Source: Capitulum mitella
Taxonomy: Eukaryota > Arthropoda > Thecostraca > Pollicipedomorpha > Pollicipedidae
Reading direction: 5' to 3'
Length of the DNA stretch: 64,000 nt
NCBI GenBank assembly: GCA_030062745.1
Contig: CP099846.1
Location: forward strand, 23,411,201-23,475,200
The stretch's first letter is position 1. Each line of letters starts with the position of its first letter. Made by a program: the position numbers and the translations under genes. The notes under the pieces were generated by a model. That model searched no databases and had not been told where the DNA came from. It saw only the letters and a list, made by a program, of their open reading frames with translations. Below, piece after piece: positions 23,804-34,781 of this stretch.

Positions 23804-25769
23804 ATGAGGCTGCTGGTAAGGAAAGGCTCTCTCTTAGCCTGCAGTGACTTTCTCACCCTCTGCGTAAGAGACAGGAATGGGTCAAGCCAACGTTTCTGTG
23901 CCGTTTTGCTTGTAAAATCGTGACACCAGTGGGGCCGCGATCAGTTTGTTTTTAAAAATTGAAGTAAAAAATCGCTGGTGTAAAAAATCGCAAGCCGCAT
24001 TTATCCAGGGAAACATTTACGGTAATTCGGCTTTGGATAGACACTCCAATGTGTATTTTGAACCTGAATATAATGGACCGGTCTAGCAACTTTCCCAATG
24101 TTTCAGAGAAGAACAACTGTACTTCCTTAATTTTGGACATTTATTCCTTGCCGCGCAACGTGCACACCCTGTATAAACAACCTGTATGGACTCGTCTGAA
24201 AATGCCCCGTACCACTTTTGCCCTCCATTCCTTTTCATCCACTGCACCTTGGGCTGAGCCAAGCTGTGTAAAACGCCAGCGCGGCGTCAGCGTGCGAGGA
24301 CAGATGAAGCTCACGTCCGGGCTCTGACCCGTCTCAGGTCACTCTCTGCACCGTGCTGGCGGCGGCCTCTCTCGGCCGGGCCGGCGATTACGGCGGCGGA
24401 GGGTACGGCTACGGCGGGGGAGGGTACGGCTACGGCGGCGGAGGGTACGGCTCCGGCGGCGGAGGGTACGGCTCCGGCGGCGGAGGGTACGGCTACGGCG
24501 GCGGATACGGCTACGGTGGAGGCGGATATGGCTACGGCGGCGGCCACAAGACACAACACTACGGGTGAGCGCCGACGGAGGACGGCGGGACGGCTGCTGA
24601 AGGAGCGACGGAGGGCGGAGCACAGCGGGACAGAAACGACAACGGACGGCCAGGACACTGCTAGAAATGACGGAAGATGACCCACGGTGGGACAGAATCG
24701 ACAAAGGACTGCTACAGAACCGACGCAGGACGGTTCACAGTGGGGCAGAACAGACAAAGATCGGCTTCAGGACCGAAAGAATATGACTGGCCGTGGATCA
24801 GAGCGGTCAAGTGGCCGGCGTGACACGATGAAGAGAGACCGATGTGGACTGCGACTGCGTGACAGGACGAGATGACGACAATGAACGTGATCGCTGACGC
24901 CTGATGACGACTGAAATCGCTAAACGACTGTTGCTGACGGATTTCCCGTCATGGCTACAACCGACGACAAAGGGATGGGTACGACAAGCCTGTTGCAAAG
25001 ACAGATAGTCTTAAGGTTGTGCATGACTTCTAAGACGGAGTAACCATTTCTATGAGTATCCCCTAGGCCACTGGGGACGTGCGTGGTAAAAAGTAAGTAC
25101 GCATGTACAACGTCCACCTTTTAGAGTTTTCATGCGAGGAGGAAGATAAAGTTTCTTTTGCCTTACCTACGCTCTTTTATTTCATCTTCGTTGTTTTGTT
25201 TAATCGTTCGTATGCTATATTCGTTATTTCGTGCATGGCCTTGCTCTGTCCGTTTTAGGTACGAGAAGGTTCGCACCGTCGTCAAACACCAGCCGTACCC
25301 GGTGGTGAAGGAGGTGCCGTACCCGGTTTTCAAACACGTACCCGTCTACAAACCCGTCTACAAGACCGTGGTCCAGCCCGTGCCACAGCCGTACCCGGTC
25401 GTCAAGCACGTGCCGGTCGTCAAGCACGTGCCACAGCCGTACCCGGTCGTCAAGCATGTGCCAAAGCCATACCCGGTCGTCAAGCACGTGCCGGTCGTCA
25501 AGCACGTGCCACAGCCGTACCCGGTCGTCAAGCATGTGCCACAGCCGTACCCAGTCGTCAAGCACGTGCCGGTCGTCAAGCACGTGCCACAGCCGTATCC
25601 GGTCGTCAAGCACGTGCCCGTGGTCAAGCCCGTTCCTGTGATCAAGCACCAATACCACGTCAAGAAGGTGCCCGTGCATGTGCCGGTGTACGTCGATAAG
25701 CCCAAGTATGGTTACGGTTACGGCCACAGCTACGGCTACGACTACGGCAAGGGCTACGGCTATCATTGA
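23804..25769 (+). CDS. VPV-repeat secreted structural protein, gene 1 (type A, expanded)
   Basis: Exons 23804-23815, 24338-24564 and 25259-25769 join in phases 0 and 2 to give 249 residues. Exon 1 encodes only MRLL before GTAAGG; exon 2 opens VTLCTVLAAASLGRA, so the signal peptide (about 1-19) is split by the intron. Residues 20-79 are tandem GGGGYGYG/GGGGYGSG units. Exon 3 holds YEKVRTVVKH, then six PYPVVKHV units (paralogues have one), then KKVPVHVPVYVDKPKYGYG and a Tyr-Gly tail. The protein has no cysteine outside the signal region. It is probably an extracellular matrix or cuticle-type protein; arthropod Vajk-like VPV proteins are the nearest type I can name, by composition only. No AATAAA/ATTAAA is seen near the expected 3' end (about 26120). 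Confidence 0.85.
24590..24790 (+). repeat. Intron 2 minisatellite, gene 1
   Basis: Just after the donor, units containing CACAGCGGGACAGAA/CGACAAAGG recur at about 50-64 bp. The same family opens intron 2 in all five genes. Confidence 0.7.
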
Positions 25770-26149
25770 TTTAGCGGGCCCCTGTTGATCCCGCTAATTC
25801 ACACGCACGGTGTCTGCCGCCACATTTGCTCCCAAAGCCAGCCTGCTGGCGGCTCCCGGACCAGCAACAACCGTGTCTTCCATTGGGTGCCTTGATGTTC
25901 CTCACCTCCTCTTGTTTTTCTGGGAACTAGCGTATTTAATCCCGCGCGTGATGCGTGATGAGCACCGTAGTCATTCTGTCCTTTTTGTGACGCGCAAAAT
26001 GACACGACATTTGACGGGGCGTACCTTGCTTGTGGGACGAATGATGCCTAGCATGTCAGAGGTTCTCTGTTTTCTGAACGGTGTGCTCTCGATGTGTATG
26101 CTCCTCTGATTAACTTAATACACTGACAGCGCTATACACCTTTCAGCTT

Positions 26150-28310
26150 GTTTGTATAAGAAGGACATCCGAACGATGGTGGCAGCGCAGTTTACACATT
26201 AGTGCATACATATTATGTACACCGGTAAGTCGCCCTGTCGGGCGCATTATGAGCAAGACCCAATTCGTTGGTGTTTGTATAATAACTTTCCGATCATGAA
26301 TTTCGCATTACAAAAGGACATTCTGGGTCACCTTCGTTATTCTGTATCTGAAGAATTGCAAGCTTAAACGTCACTCGCACGCTTCATATTGCTCGCTGCC
26401 ATTACTGAGCTGTCCAAAAACTCTCATGGAAGAATAGGTCTGAGGGTGAAAACATTTCTCCGGGATTACTTGTACGGAACAGTTTGAAGTTTAGTCCTCG
26501 CGGGTCAGATGGCAGGGCCGCATGGAAATCTCCGTAGCGCCCCCGCGCCAGCCAATGCATATGTTGGAGCGCATCTGCTTGTTTTATGGCCGTTGATACC
26601 GGATGGAGATGGTTCAGAAAAGGTCAAGGATAGTGTCTCGAGCTTTGATTCTGTGCCTAGGTGAGCACAAAACGGAGATGGTTCAGCAATGGCACAGAAT
26701 AGTGTCTCGAGCTATGATTCTGTGCCAGAATGAGCACAGGGCGCAGATGGTTCAGGATTGGCAAAGGCTGGTGTGTCGAGTGGGTTTTAAGGCGTGTTGC
26801 CAGTTTGATGCGTATTTTAAAACGGCAAAGGTTGGGCCAAAAATCAAAGCTGACCACCTGTTAGTGACGCCACGCTGGCAGTCGTCGTGTGTTTGACCGA
26901 TGTGGGATGCGCTCGTCCTATTGACATTTGGATCTGATGGGATGCAGCGGTGGCGCGCCTGGTACGGAGATCTCCGACCAGCCCGCCTGCAAACGCCTCA
27001 GTGAATTTGCAGTTGTGCAATCAGTGCTGCCGTCCGAAGCCAACCTGCATTATTAAGATTTAAAAAAGTCACGGCTAAAAATACAGTCTCTGGGGACGGC
27101 GTCCTTCTTCACAGTTAACGAAAACGTGTCATTGTCACTTGACAGAATAACTAGGAATTTAGCAAAGAAACTCATATCATGTAGTCCTCCTGGCACCTAC
27201 ACATGTTACTCGTGTAATTGCACATATACGTTATCTACACCCACACGTGTTATCTACTAGTCTGATCTGCGGACATTCCAAGGAGTGGCAGTCACTGCCT
27301 GTGCATGTCTAACGTACGAACCAGAGATGGCAAAACTAGTTTGTGCCGTGTCAGTGGTATTAACCGGTATCCGGTAACCGGTAGATCGTTTGCTGAAGCA
27401 TGATTCCAGCCGACCAGGAAACCCTGATGTCCTGTATACCTCCGGGACTCGGAGAACCGTGGAATCCTGGTCCTGGATCACTGGCCCATGCTGGTCTTCT
27501 GCACATGGAAGTTTATAATTTTGTCGGCATTTTGGCAACACCGGTAACAACAAGTAGGTAAGTATTCCCTTCGAGAATGCTGGCTAAAAACGCGGCAGAA
27601 CAGTTTTGACAAAATTTACCCGCATTAAGTTATAAAACATTTACTTTAAACTACGTCAACACCGTCAATATCCAAAGCCGCAGAATCGTTTAGGAACTAC
27701 AGACAACAAACGTTCTAAAATTTTGTCCCCATAGTCGGTTCAAGACTAATATCCAGGTCCACCCCTGAGTCCCTATCCCCAGTCAATTTCATGAAACTCC
27801 GCCCCTGTCCGTGCTGTTATCTCTGCATACCTATGAAGGCTGGCGCGCCGGCAGCCTGCTCGACACGGACTGCTGAGAACCGTGAGAAAGGCTGCAAACA
27901 ACAAACGTGGCGAACGCACGTGCTTCGTCGGCACTTCCGACAAGTGCTTCCATTTGTGGGGATTTACTTAGTACAGAAAAATAAAACAGTGGAAGTAGTT
28001 GTCTATTACATAGGTGTGGGTGGCTCTTGCGCCAGGTGCTGTGGCAAAATTAAGTGTGAAGTGAGTGAGGTCTTCGGTGCATTCGCCCTTTGTCCGTTTC
28101 GGTAACAAGTGATATTTATAAGCGGTTTCGAGCATTTATCTTTCTCGCCAGAATGCGCATTTCCACTAAAATATAACCTCCCTGCAAGGTTGCAGGGGAT
28201 GCATCCCTCACCTTCCCCACGGTGTCGCCGCTCCTGTCACGGTGCCATTGTGAACCATAAGCAACATTGACGGGTAAGCTTTACGGCACTGAAGACTCGC
28301 GATTTTATAT
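26150..28310. other. Type-A 3' flank of gene 1 and non-coding DNA
   Basis: The stretch from 26150 to about 26480 (GCGCATTATGAGC, CTCGCTGCCATTACTGAGCTG) is shared with the flank of gene 5 and with 52785-53031 plus 54021-54120. A 69-bp tandem repeat lies at 26605-26780. The rest holds nothing I recognise. Confidence 0.6.
26605..26780 (+). repeat. 69-bp tandem repeat with open frame
   Basis: GGAGATGGTTCAG starts at 26605 and 26674, with a variant at 26743. The frame stays open through all units (RIVSRALILC, RIVSRAMILC, RLVCRVGF) and ends at 26896. No homologue is recognised and no start context supports translation. Confidence 0.6.
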
Positions 28311-28311
28311 T

Positions 28312-29539
28312 TTAACCCGCGCACGACCGTCTGTCCGTTTCGAACATCGGCGACTGGGGGGGGGGGGCAGTTGGCCGCCTCCCCCTCTAACTCACGAACG
28401 GTTGGTCGCACGATAAAAATAAACATACCGTTGGAAAGCTTGTGACGAGTAGAGCCCGACACTGGTCTCATTTTTAGTTTTAGATAATATGTAAATAATT
28501 TACGCCCTATATATGTTTTCTCATAGCCGCTTGCATGAGACCGAGAAACGGCCTGAATCTCAACGGCTGTGACTAATAACGCCTAGGTAAAGGCACCAGC
28601 GCACAAGTAAAGGTCCGCGGATGCCGATACACGTCTAATTTCCCGGATTTGTTCCATATATACACCGAAACGTTGAGTTAAAGACACGGCAATTCTCCCG
28701 CCAGTTGTCGGTGTGCGACGCCGCCGTATGCGGTACCAAATTGACGGGAACTAATTTTAGCGTTCCTTTATTTTTGCGAAAAAGCCTGTCTGTGTAAGTT
28801 TTATTGATCTTAGTGGTTCTTGTGATGGTTTCTCATGCTTAAATTTTAGAAAAAATCCTTAGTTACCAGACTACACAATTGGCGGAGCTTTATTCGCGAG
28901 AGCCTGCTTATGTCCAAAATATGCTAATTTTTCAAACTTTTTGAGGTTCCTGGCATTACTTACGTCTGTGCAAGCTAGTTCTGCTATTTTCTACTCATTC
29001 TGAGTAACTCATCGTCGATTTTGACGGTGGTACATTTCGGCTCACTGCAGTTATTCGTGACCTGACCTCAGGTCAATGGCTGGAAGTCATTGATACTTTG
29101 CCCAATGACGGTAACTAGATGTCTGCTTCACTCCACACTAAAAGTGTTATGAAATATTCCCTCAATTTCCGAAAAAACGACGATATGCCTTAAAAATGGG
29201 CTTGACCTTAAGTCAATGACCCGGAAAATTCCGAAAAATCTGAGATAGGGGATTTGTTGCATCTATCACAATCACTAATCCCTGAAAGTATTATTGAGAT
29301 ATCTTGTTTTGCGAAAAAGTTACAGGGCGCTAAACGTTTTTGGACAAAGGTCTGTTTGACCTGACCTAGGTCAAGCACCTGACCTGACCTGAGGTCAAAA
29401 TTTTGACACGAGATGTAAAATTGATGAAGCAAAAGGTACACCAAGTTTCGTGACTGTGTTTGTTGGTTCTCTCGCAATCCCAGAAAAACCTCAGGGGGAG
29501 CAGTTAACTGCCCCCCCCCCCCAGTCGGGGACGGGTTAA
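28312..29539 (+). mobile_element. TTAA-MITE family 1, full-length copy a
   Basis: It is bounded by TTAA at 28312-28315 and 29536-29539. The 5' end reads CCCGCGCACGACCG and after about 45 bases CGACTGGGGGG; the 3' end reads CCCCAGTCGGGGACGGG, giving imperfect terminal inverted repeats. TTAA targets and CCC/GGG ends are typical of piggyBac-type elements. No transposase is encoded. Several TGACCT/AGGTCA boxes lie inside (about 29060, 29206, 29357-29395). Confidence 0.75.
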
Positions 29540-29729
29540 ACAGTCCACATTGAATGTCCTGGATGTGTGTCGGTCAAAGGTTTGGTCGAACCGGAGCCAT
29601 AGAGCACCGGCACTTTCATTACAGGCCGAGCAGCGAAACGAGGTACAATTACTTCAGAATGATAAGCCTCACCGGCTGGATGTCAGCGGACTCAATATGA
29701 TTATTATAACAACTGTCTTGAGCAGCTGT

Positions 29730-31320
29730 GACGATTGCTATTCGGATGGGCTGCTTGCATTGAAAAGAATGTATACGCGCCAGGGGTGGAACTTTTTGTT
29801 TTCACGCCGGTTGGGGAAAAGTAGATATCAGCAATCCCTCTCCCCCCCCCCAGAATTGACGGAAAACTAACCGGATTAGACCATTTCATTTTAATGTCAC
29901 ACTTTTTTTCATTTTCGCAGACAAATCCTTGATCCAAAAACTGCGACGGGGAAGGCGCCTAGCGCTTCCATCCATAACCCTGTTATTCATGAAAGCTGGG
30001 AGGAAAATCTGACGTAGAGATGTAGCAAAATCAAAATCAGCGAACAGGTTCCCCCTCCCCCGAATAAAGCGTGAAAGTTCCATCTTGTATCTCGTTGATT
30101 TTCATCTCTCAACCGTCCTTTGCACCTTTTCGACCTCCTCGAGCCCCACGCTCCAATCGCAGCGTTCCGCGTTTCACCCGTCACGGGCGCCACTGACGTC
30201 AGTTCAGGACGGTACCGACGCAGGCATACTTTGGATCGAGACTTACCGCTTTCATTCATTCATTTATTCATTGATACTGTTCGATTTCAAACGCAAAACA
30301 GTTGGTGGGGGAGAGGCGGCAATATCGGTCAAGTGAATAGTGTAGATAGCTAGTGTAGATAGATAGCCATAGAGTATATGGCTAATATATATTCGTACAC
30401 ATATACGTATATATTGTACTCGATGATATATATTGCAGCATTGCAAATCGCCATATTGTTTTGTTTTTGCACTCGGGCAAATACTTATCCCTCCACATGT
30501 GATGTTTTTTTTTTTACGAACCAGGCCAAAGGCAGAGTGAGTCTTTCTTGAAAAAGTAGAACAAATTCAAATGAGCGGCTGGCCCGGCCCTGTCTGGCTG
30601 ACCATTAAGTCTGCAAGAAGTTAATAACTTGGCAACCACTGGCCACCGAATCCCAGCATTTTCAAACGAAGATAGTTTAATTTTTTAAATTTTCTGTATT
30701 TCCCTTTGCAGTGCGTCATCTTGATAATTCCTCTTCAGTGTAACTGTTCGGAGAGCCATGTTTCTGCTCTAAGACCTATTTTCCGTGCGTGTTTTTGAAC
30801 CTTTCAGAAACCGCTTTAAACCACTCTGTGAACAATATCATGTGCGTACGTGACGTTTAAACTAGCACTAGCAGCTTTTCGGGTGCAAAATACTGCAATG
30901 GATCGGCACATATCCCTTTGTATTGTGAAACACATCGCAGTGAGGCAATGATGCAAACAGCAGCGAAGTAGGCGTCGTTTGTCACGCACGCCACAAACCC
31001 TGACTGTGTAAGCAGTCACCTCTAACCATACAGTCGTTGAAAACTGGTAACTCAGATTACCTCAAAACTCCATAAGTTTTCATGTAAGTTGAACCAGTTC
31101 GACCGAGTGCCGCCGGCGTTCCCGTGGCGTTGCCTGTCCATGATCTTGCAGCAGTGTCACAGTTTTCTTCGGAAGTGACTATCATGGTTCTGTTTGACTT
31201 AATGTATTCGAAAATAGCGGTTGACCGCCGCATCAGGGGCTCCAAGTTCAGGCTTAGGCCTATAGGCCTATATGATCAGACTAGAATTTTGATGTCTAGT
31301 TCCGTTTAGCCATGAATAAT
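29730..31320 (+). repeat. Segmental duplication block X, copy 1
   Basis: This block upstream of gene 2 is repeated at 54240-56110 upstream of gene 5. Shared landmarks are GAAAGTTCCA (30072 and 54546), CCGTCCT-TGCACCTTTTCG, TGTTTTGTTTTTGCAC (30458 and 55210), GACGTTTAAACTAGCA (30852 and 55600) and AACTGGTAACTCA (31040 and 55828). No gene is visible in either copy. Confidence 0.75.
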
Positions 31321-31835
31321 GGGGGTCAAAATCCGCCATTGGGTGGGAGGGCAAACCGAGACATTGGAGGCACACGTACCGTTGCAAAAGTATGTAAGGT
31401 CCACCCCTGACATTTCTCTTTTCCAAATACATCAAGGTAGCCTTCTTATACCCTCAGGTGTGGGCTGAACACCGTCCGGCCGACCGGCGAACAGACTGAA
31501 CTGACTCATCTCCCCCACGCACACTGTGGACATCAGTGCACGGACGACAGCAAAATTGGACAAGATGGCGGCAGTGTAAAAACGCGACTTAAATCTCTTC
31601 GATCAGTTGCCGAGGCAGCGGGCGACGGCGCCCAGACTGTCGAGGCGGCGCACACGCAGCCGAGTCGGGTAGCCACAGAGGCACAGAACAAGGCACCCCA
31701 CTCGCACCGGCGCTCCCAGCGGCCGGAGGAGGGCGCACGGCGACGGCCGCTCCTAGCGAGGGCACGCCTGACATCAGGTACCGCGCGGCCGTAGCGACCC
31801 CTCACGTGTCCCTGAAGCGACGCCAGCGACCGCAA

Positions 31836-31968
31836 TAGAGGGAGTGAGATAGAGAGAGAGAAAGAGAGAGCGAGGGAGGGAAGGAAAGAAGCGAAGCAAG
31901 GAGGATGAAGAGAAAGAAAGAGAGAAGGGAAGCAAGAAAGAAGGCAAGAGAAAAGAGGAAAGGAAGTG
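31836..31968 (+). repeat. Polypurine GA tract upstream of gene 2
   Basis: Almost uninterrupted G/A on the plus strand, starting just after CGACCGCAATAGA. Comparable tracts precede genes 3, 4 and 5 and the deleted copy. Confidence 0.85.
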
Positions 31969-32099
31969 TTACATCAAATTTCCCGACGTGAGCGGCTCGT
32001 GCTACGGTTTCGTCCACCCAAGCTGACCAGGCCTGAACCACGCTCCGAAACTCTCTTAAGTGGGTTTCGTGACACGTGATTCGGTGGTCGATTAAAACG

Positions 32100-32428
32100 G
32101 GCCTGCCCCGGACGGGATGTTCGGTGCCTGTCCCGACCTACGTGGGCTAACCCTTGCCCCGGCTGGGGTGTCTGGTCCCGTATGACGGTCTCCGCTGCTA
32201 ATTCCGGGGCCACAGGAGGTCCTTCGGCCCAGCCACACGTCTCCGGTACTTGCCAATATCCAACACCGAACAGCAGACTCGCTAACGCAGCCGGGCTCGG
32301 CGCGTCGGGAAATTAGCATCTTGGATCTCGCTGCCGGTCGAGGAAAATGCCATCTCACGCGAGCGAGCCGCTATATAAATGCGGGCCGGCTGCAGCCGGA
32401 CAGCCAGTGTCCCCTTCACCCTTCGAGA
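32100..32428 (+). promoter_or_regulatory. Gene 2 promoter: two 50-bp units and TATA box
   Basis: Two minisatellite units (boxes at 32116 and 32166) precede the conserved block GGCCACAGG, then TATATAAA at 32372-32379 and the ATG at 32429. An initiator-like CAGTGT lies about 30 bases after the TATA box. Confidence 0.8.
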
Positions 32429-33834
32429 ATGAAGCTGCTGGTAAGGAGCGGCTCACTCGCAGCCTGCAGTGGCTCACTGGCACGTTGTCAGAAAGACAAG
32501 AACTAGTCAAGCCTGCGTTTTCGTTCCGTTTTTTTTATTGCAATGTAATTCGTGTAACAGCGATATCGGCTTCATTAGTGAGGACTTGTGCATATCTGCC
32601 ATTTTACATACAGAAGTGTTAAGTGTGCTTCGGATTTAGGATACACCCGAATGCGTATTTTTGCCCTCAGTACAATGAGCTTATCTAAGAGCTTTCCAAA
32701 TGTTTGAGAGTTGAGCTGCCGAGAAATCCCGAACTTCGTTACGTATATTTTCAGTTACCGCGTGACTGTACGCATACGTTAACTTGTTCGGAAATTGCTC
32801 GGTGACGCTGTCGCCCCATGGATCCTTTTTATTCCCCGCAACTTTGGCTGAGCCATATTGCTTAAAAGATCAGTGGTGCGTCAGCCTGCGAGGGACAAGA
32901 ACAGTGATGCTCATTCTGCAGCTACGTCCGGGCTCTGACCCACAGGTCACTCTCTGCACCGTGCTGGCGGCGGCCTCTCTCGGCCGGGCCGCCGGCGGGC
33001 ACGGCCACGGTGGCGGAGGGTACGGCCACGGCGGCTATCAGACAGCGCACTACGGGTGAGCGTCGGCCGAGCACGGCGAAACGACTGTTGAAGAACCGAC
33101 GCAGGACGGCTCACAGCGGGACAGAACCGACAAAGACGGTCAAAACACTGCTGCCGAACGGACGGAGAACGGCTCACAGCGTGACAGAACCAACAAAGGA
33201 CGGTCGAAACACTGCTGGAGAACTGATGCAGGCCGGCTGACAGTCGGCAGGAACCGAAAAAGGGCTGCTGCAGAACCGATAGAGGACGGTTCAAACGATG
33301 TCTTCCAGTATGTCACTGGGGACATGAGCGATGAAAAGACGGCAAACATGTAAAGCGCTTGACTTCTGGACTGGGCACGCCGAGAGAAAAATGAAGCCTT
33401 TTCTGCGGGACACGTACTCTTTTGTGTTACCTTAGTTGTTTAGTATATGCTATCGCACGCCATCTTGATTATTTCATGCTTGCGTTTGCTCTGTATGTTT
33501 TAGGTACGAGAAGGTTCGCACCATCGTCAAACACCATCCGTACCCGGTGGTGAAGAAGGTGCCGTACCCGGTTGTCAAGCACGTACCCGTCTACAAGCCC
33601 GTCTACAAGACTGTGGTCAAGCACGTGCCACGGCCGTACCCGGTCGTCAAGCACGTGCCGATCGTCAAGCACGTGCCCATCGTCAAACATGTGCCTGTCG
33701 TCAAGCACGTGCCCGTGATCAAACGCGTGCCCGTGATCAAGCACCACTACCACGTCAAGAAGGTGCCCGTGCACGTGCCGGTGTACGTCGAGAAGCCCAA
33801 GTACGGTTACGGCCACGGCCACGGTTACCATTGA
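32429..33834 (+). CDS. VPV-repeat secreted structural protein, gene 2 (type B)
   Basis: Exons 32429-32440, 32946-33055 and 33504-33834 give 150 residues. The signal peptide is MKLL plus VTLCTVLAAASLGRA (cleavage expected after residue 19). Residues 20-40 are Gly/His rich (GHGHGGGGYGHGGY) and end in TAHYG. Exon 3 (residues 42-150) has one PYPVVKHV unit, then short VPIVKH/VPVVKH/VPVIKR repeats, the conserved HYHVKKVPVHVPVYVEKPKY box and a GHGHGYH tail. It differs from genes 3 and 4 by PRPYP in place of PEPYP and by Ile substitutions, and its intron 2 lacks their MITE. His-rich tails may bind metal; that is speculative. All splice sites are GT-AG. Confidence 0.87.
33090..33300 (+). repeat. Intron 2 minisatellite, gene 2
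   Basis: GGCTCACAGCGGGACAGAAC at 33108 and its variant at 33171 show a 63-bp period; further diverged units follow. Confidence 0.8.
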
Positions 33835-34169
33835 TCTGGTGTGCCTCTGTCGATCTGGCTGATTCGAACGCAGACATGATGTCTGCTGCCACGTTTGTAT
33901 TCAACACCAGCCGCTGGTGGCTCCCGGACCAGAAGCGGTGTTGTCTGCTGAGTGCCTCGACGCTCCCCACCTCTTCCTGTAGTGTATCTGATTCCGTGAG
34001 TGTCACGTAGTCAACACCGTAGTTGTTCTGTTTTTTTTTTCGCGGCCCGCAGAGCAGTGCAAGGTTTGGCGGGGCATGACATGCTTGAAGGGCGAATAAT
34101 GTCAAGAGTACCAGAGGTTTTCTGTTTTGTGAAAGTTGTGTTCTAGATTTTTATATGTTCCTATGACGA

Positions 34170-34175
34170 ATTAAA
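34170..34175 (+). terminator. Poly(A) signal ATTAAA, gene 2
   Basis: ATTAAA about 335 bases after the stop, within a block (GACGAATTAAATACACTGAC) that is nearly identical after genes 2 and 3. Confidence 0.6.
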
Positions 34176-34199
34176 TACACTGACAGTGTTGTACACAGT

Positions 34200-34781
34200 G
34201 CACCTTGTTTGTAAGGACAAAATCCGAACGATCGATGGGTTTGTTTTATGCCTACATACGTTCAATTCACACATAAAGGTATTTTGCTATTATGCTACCA
34301 AGTTTGCTCTTGGCCTAGAACTGAATCAGCATCGCCTCATGAGTTGACGCGCTTTTGATGAGTCGTAAGCTGAGATGATTCGTTCAGAAATGTTCGATTT
34401 CAGTCATGAGTGGATTTACCGCCATTTACTTTTCAGTCAAAAATGAGTTTTTCACTCATTTTTCATTCAAAACTGCTAAATAACAAGGTTTAGCCGGACA
34501 GTACGACAAGATTGGGCCCGGACCATACAAGTCAAGTCCAGGCCTTTTTTGGCAACTTTGAAGGTCATGTGGGAGGATATTTCAGTTGGGCTTCTCTCCT
34601 GGTCTAAAGATCCATTCAGGGTCACAATGGGTCTTATGGAGATCCATTTAATGCTTTCAAACCCACTGACGTCAATAACATTTTCCACTCCATTCAAATA
34701 TTCAATGAAAATACTGGTCGTTGTTTCTTGTTTGTTGTTTTTTTTGTGCGAGGTTCAATAGGTGGAACCCGTCTGTGTTTC
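34200..34781 (+). repeat. Type-B 3' flank, copy 1 (after gene 2)
   Basis: Shared with 41280-41860 and, split by a MITE, with 48790-48862 plus 49826-50370. Landmarks are ATGAGTTGA (34340), AAGTCAAG followed by AGGCCTTTTTTGGCA (34531) and GTGGAACCCGTCTGTG (34762). Confidence 0.75.

Noticed and set aside
25224-25766. Long antisense frames opposite exon 3 of gene 1 (and of genes 2-5)
   Set aside because: They are shadows of the strongly biased GTC/AAG/CAC codons of the sense repeat; the sense frame has splice sites and a signal peptide.
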